Shown here one piece after another: positions 62,148-64,000 of a DNA stretch of 64,000 nt (position 1 is the first letter of the stretch; every line of letters begins with the position of its first letter). The DNA comes from Streptomyces sp. SLBN-118. Lineage in GTDB: Bacteria; Actinomycetota; Actinomycetes; Streptomycetales; Streptomycetaceae. The notes beneath the pieces are model-generated. The model was not told the DNA's origin, did not search any database, and was given only the letters and a program-made list of their open reading frames with translations. The stretch covers positions 186,001-250,000 of the forward strand of contig NZ_VFNP01000001.1 of NCBI RefSeq assembly GCF_006715635.1. The letters run 5' to 3'. A program made the position numbers and the translations under genes.

Positions 62148-62352
62148 GGCCGCCTCCTTCGAGCCTCGCTGTCTGCGCGGGGAGGCTCCTTGGGCTGGAC
62201 CCGCCCCGACGCTACTCCTTAGGGCCAGTGTGGGTTCTTCGGATCCCGTACGCATGCCGGGGCGGGACAAGCCGTGCCCTGCCTCGTTCCCTCCTCACAG
62301 GGCCGGAGGTCATGTCCCCTGCAGTGGTGTAATCGCGTAAATTGACACATCC

Positions 62353-62386
62353 CCCGTGCCCGACCGCGGCCGGGGTCGGGCACGGG
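62353..62386 (-). terminator. terminator of the RibD/DHFR-like gene
   Basis: CCCGTGCCCGACC (62353-62365) pairs perfectly over 13 bp with GGTCGGGCACGGG (62374-62386), with an 8-base loop. It starts 12 bases after the stop of the gene ending at 62399. Confidence 0.85.
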
Positions 62387-62398
62387 CACGCTGTGCTG

Positions 62399-62971
62399 TC
62401 AGCGGACGACGTCGAAGACGTTCTTCTGCAGACCGTTGGCATAGACCTCGTGCTCGACCAGCTTCAGCTTCTGGGTGTCCTTGTCCGTGGCGCTGAACAG
62501 GCGCTTGCCCGCGCCGAGCAGGAGCGGGAAGACGAGCAGGTGGTAACGGTCGATCAGGCCGGCGTCCGAAAGGGCCTGGTTCAGGGTGGCGCTGCCGTGG
62601 AGGATGATCGGGCCGCCCTCGGTCTCCTTCAGTGCGGCGACCTCGTCGAGCGAGCGCAGTATCGTGGTCTCGCCCCAGTTCGTGACCAGGGCGTCATCGG
62701 TGAGGGTGGTGGAGACGACGTACTTCGGCATCACCTTGTAGTCGGCGAAGTCCTCCATGTCGGGCCACACCGGGCTGAAGGCCTCGTAGCTGTTCCGGCC
62801 CATCAGCATCGCGGTGGCTTCCTTCTGCTCCCGGCCCTTGATGTCGAATGCCTCGGGAAGGAATTCGACGTCCTTGAAGGTCCACCCAGAGTTCCGGTAA
62901 CCGGCCTCACCGCCCGGGCCCTCCACGACGCCGTCGAGCGAGATGAAGGCGGTACTGATCAGGGTACGCAT
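62399..62971 (-). CDS. RibD C-terminal/dihydrofolate reductase-like protein
   Basis: The 190-residue protein shows the family's opening LISTAFISLDGVVEGPGGEA, the MLMGRNSYEAF cofactor loop, and LHGSATLNQALSDAGLIDRY with LLLGAGKRLF. It belongs to the YyaP/YwjB-type reductases with NADPH binding expected; substrate unknown. It is not a true DHFR of the folate pathway. A terminator follows. Confidence 0.9.
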   Translation of the reverse strand: MRTLISTAFISLDGVVEGPGGEAGYRNSGWTFKDVEFLPEAFDIKGREQKEATAMLMGRNSYEAFSPVWPDMEDFADYKVMPKYVVSTTLTDDALVTNWGETTILRSLDEVAALKETEGGPIILHGSATLNQALSDAGLIDRYHLLVFPLLLGAGKRLFSATDKDTQKLKLVEHEVYANGLQKNVFDVVR

Positions 62972-63481
62972 CTATGGTTCCTCGGTATCTCTTGTCTGGT
63001 TCTCAGCAGGTTCGGTCGGTGCACGCTTCGACCGCGGCGCACCAATCATGATCTATGACTGCGGATCGCGGAGAAACTCATCGGCCCTCGCCGGTTCCTC
63101 CCGGCGGTCTCGGCCACAGGGATCGTCCCGGGGAGTAAGCAAGGTGTCCGACCACGGGACCCGCCAGGTGCACAACCAGTCTCGACCGGTGGCGCGGCAA
63201 CGTGATGTGGTCGGCCTCGGTCCCAATGCAGGCCCGCCGTCCTTGCCTTGGCCCAGACCGAGCATCACTGGGAGTCACTCACCAGGCGGACAGCGGTTCG
63301 TGACGATGCGATGAGGAGGGCGACAAGCGCGGGCTCATGACGCAGTGGCGTCCCCGGTGGGCTGCACGCCCCTCAAACCGACTTGTGGACAGGGTCCTCG
63401 TGGATTGCTGGGGGCGGTGGCACCATCTCTGCACCGGCGTGGCCGGCCCGCTCGCGTCCCCAACTCGGCCCTGGAGGGGAA
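62972..63481. other. 510-base gap without a supported gene
   Basis: Frames exist on both strands, but none carries a domain I recognise or a good start. Minus-strand DHITLPRHRSRLVVHLAGPV looks like possible protein debris. GGAGGGGA just before 63482 serves the next gene. Confidence 0.5.
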
Positions 63482-63838
63482 ATGTTCCCATGGTTGTGGA
63501 TCACTGTCTGGTCGGTGATCGTGCTGCCCCTGGCTGCGCTGTTCCTGTCCGGGCGGGTGCCGCAGTGGATGCGGCGGCAGTCCACACGTGGGGGACTCAA
63601 GGTGAAGGGGATCGCGATCCTGGTCCTGTATGTGGCCCTGCTGATCCCGCCCGTCACAGCCCTGACCGGAATGCGCTCCGAGGATGCGGACTTCCTGCGG
63701 ATGGTCCTGGTCCCGATGGCCGTCTTTGGCGGAAACGGACTCGTTCTCGGGGCGACCCTGTGCGAGCGTTTCAACCGCCGCGACGCCGAGCGCGCCGGGT
63801 CATCCGTCGCGCGCTCGACCTTGGACGGTCGTGCCTGA
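63482..63838 (+). CDS. small membrane protein, unknown function
   Basis: The 118-residue protein has three hydrophobic segments: LWITVWSVIVLPLAALFLSG, IAILVLYVALLIPPVTALTG and MVLVPMAVFGGNGLVLGATL. A basic loop lies between the first two. GGAGGGGA precedes ATG 63482. I do not recognise a family; no partner is visible before the window ends. Confidence 0.72.
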   Translation: MFPWLWITVWSVIVLPLAALFLSGRVPQWMRRQSTRGGLKVKGIAILVLYVALLIPPVTALTGMRSEDADFLRMVLVPMAVFGGNGLVLGATLCERFNRRDAERAGSSVARSTLDGRA

Positions 63839-64000
63839 TATCCACGCGAGGGCGCAGGACAGAATCCCTGCCGGGATCCGGCAATGTGAGGGCGCCGCGG
63901 GTGCGCGCTGGAGACCTGTCAATGTCGCGTAAGGGACGTGTAAAGTTCAGCGTGGTGTGCCGGGAAGCCTGGTCGGCGAATTCGAGAGAGCTCTCTTTGC

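Overview
The window looks like a chromosomal-arm segment of a Streptomyces-like actinomycete. It has very high GC with strong third-position GC bias, frequent GTG starts and ATGA/GTGA gene overlaps, and many proteins of typical Streptomyces families (DUF6381, PRC-barrel, two-domain universal stress proteins (USPs), CBS-BON proteins). Insertion sequences and gene wreckage are abundant.

Layout. 1-8 kb is a mobile-element zone: an IS481-type element abutting an IS630-type element, a TetR/KAS-II pair with twin operators, an HD-domain relic and an IS200/IS605 element (tnpA/tnpB). 8-12 kb holds small stress-type genes: CBS, PRC-barrel, YkvA-like, a RhoGDI-like protein and phoU. 12-16.4 kb is a decayed stretch: a two-repeat type I-E CRISPR remnant, an NAD(P)-dependent reductase and a LysR gene both missing their 5' ends, an IS110 relic and a broken DevS-like GAF sensor kinase. 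16.6-34.6 kb carries two complete respiratory nitrate reductase operons: narGHJI-1 on the minus strand and narGHJI-2 on the plus strand. Between them lie narK, a hemerythrin, a flavin split-barrel protein and an Acg-like nitroreductase. 35-44 kb holds a secreted protein, a D-lactate-type dehydrogenase, a DevR/DosR-type response regulator, two tandem-domain USPs, flavohaemoglobin and an HPF-like ribosome factor, with several gene fragments between them. 44-48.5 kb has two ArsR regulators and an arsR-sulP-split barrel-HATPase-STAS-yjdM operon. 48.8-56 kb has CBS-BON proteins, a USP, an ABC-2 exporter, a flavodoxin and an APH/AAA kinase. 56.3-61.7 kb has a DUF1918-XRE-split barrel fusion and a two-gene NAD-linked formate dehydrogenase. 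The end holds a CBS protein, a RibD/DHFR-like reductase and a small membrane protein.

How it works together. Nitrate respiration (two nar operons, narK), formate oxidation, lactate formation, NO detoxification, USP/CBS energy sensors and ribosome hibernation form an oxygen-limitation and dormancy programme. It resembles the DosR (Mycobacterium) and OsdR (S. coelicolor) regulons. A recurring 16-bp motif, NGGGCCNNNNGKCCCT (two exact copies of AGGGCCGGTCGGCCCT), lies upstream of devR, narK, narG2, two USP genes, hmp, two CBS genes and the split-barrel gene, but I saw no good copy before narG1. I infer that it is the DevR box. The only DevS-like kinase in the window is a pseudogene, so DevR must be phosphorylated by a kinase encoded elsewhere or work without one.
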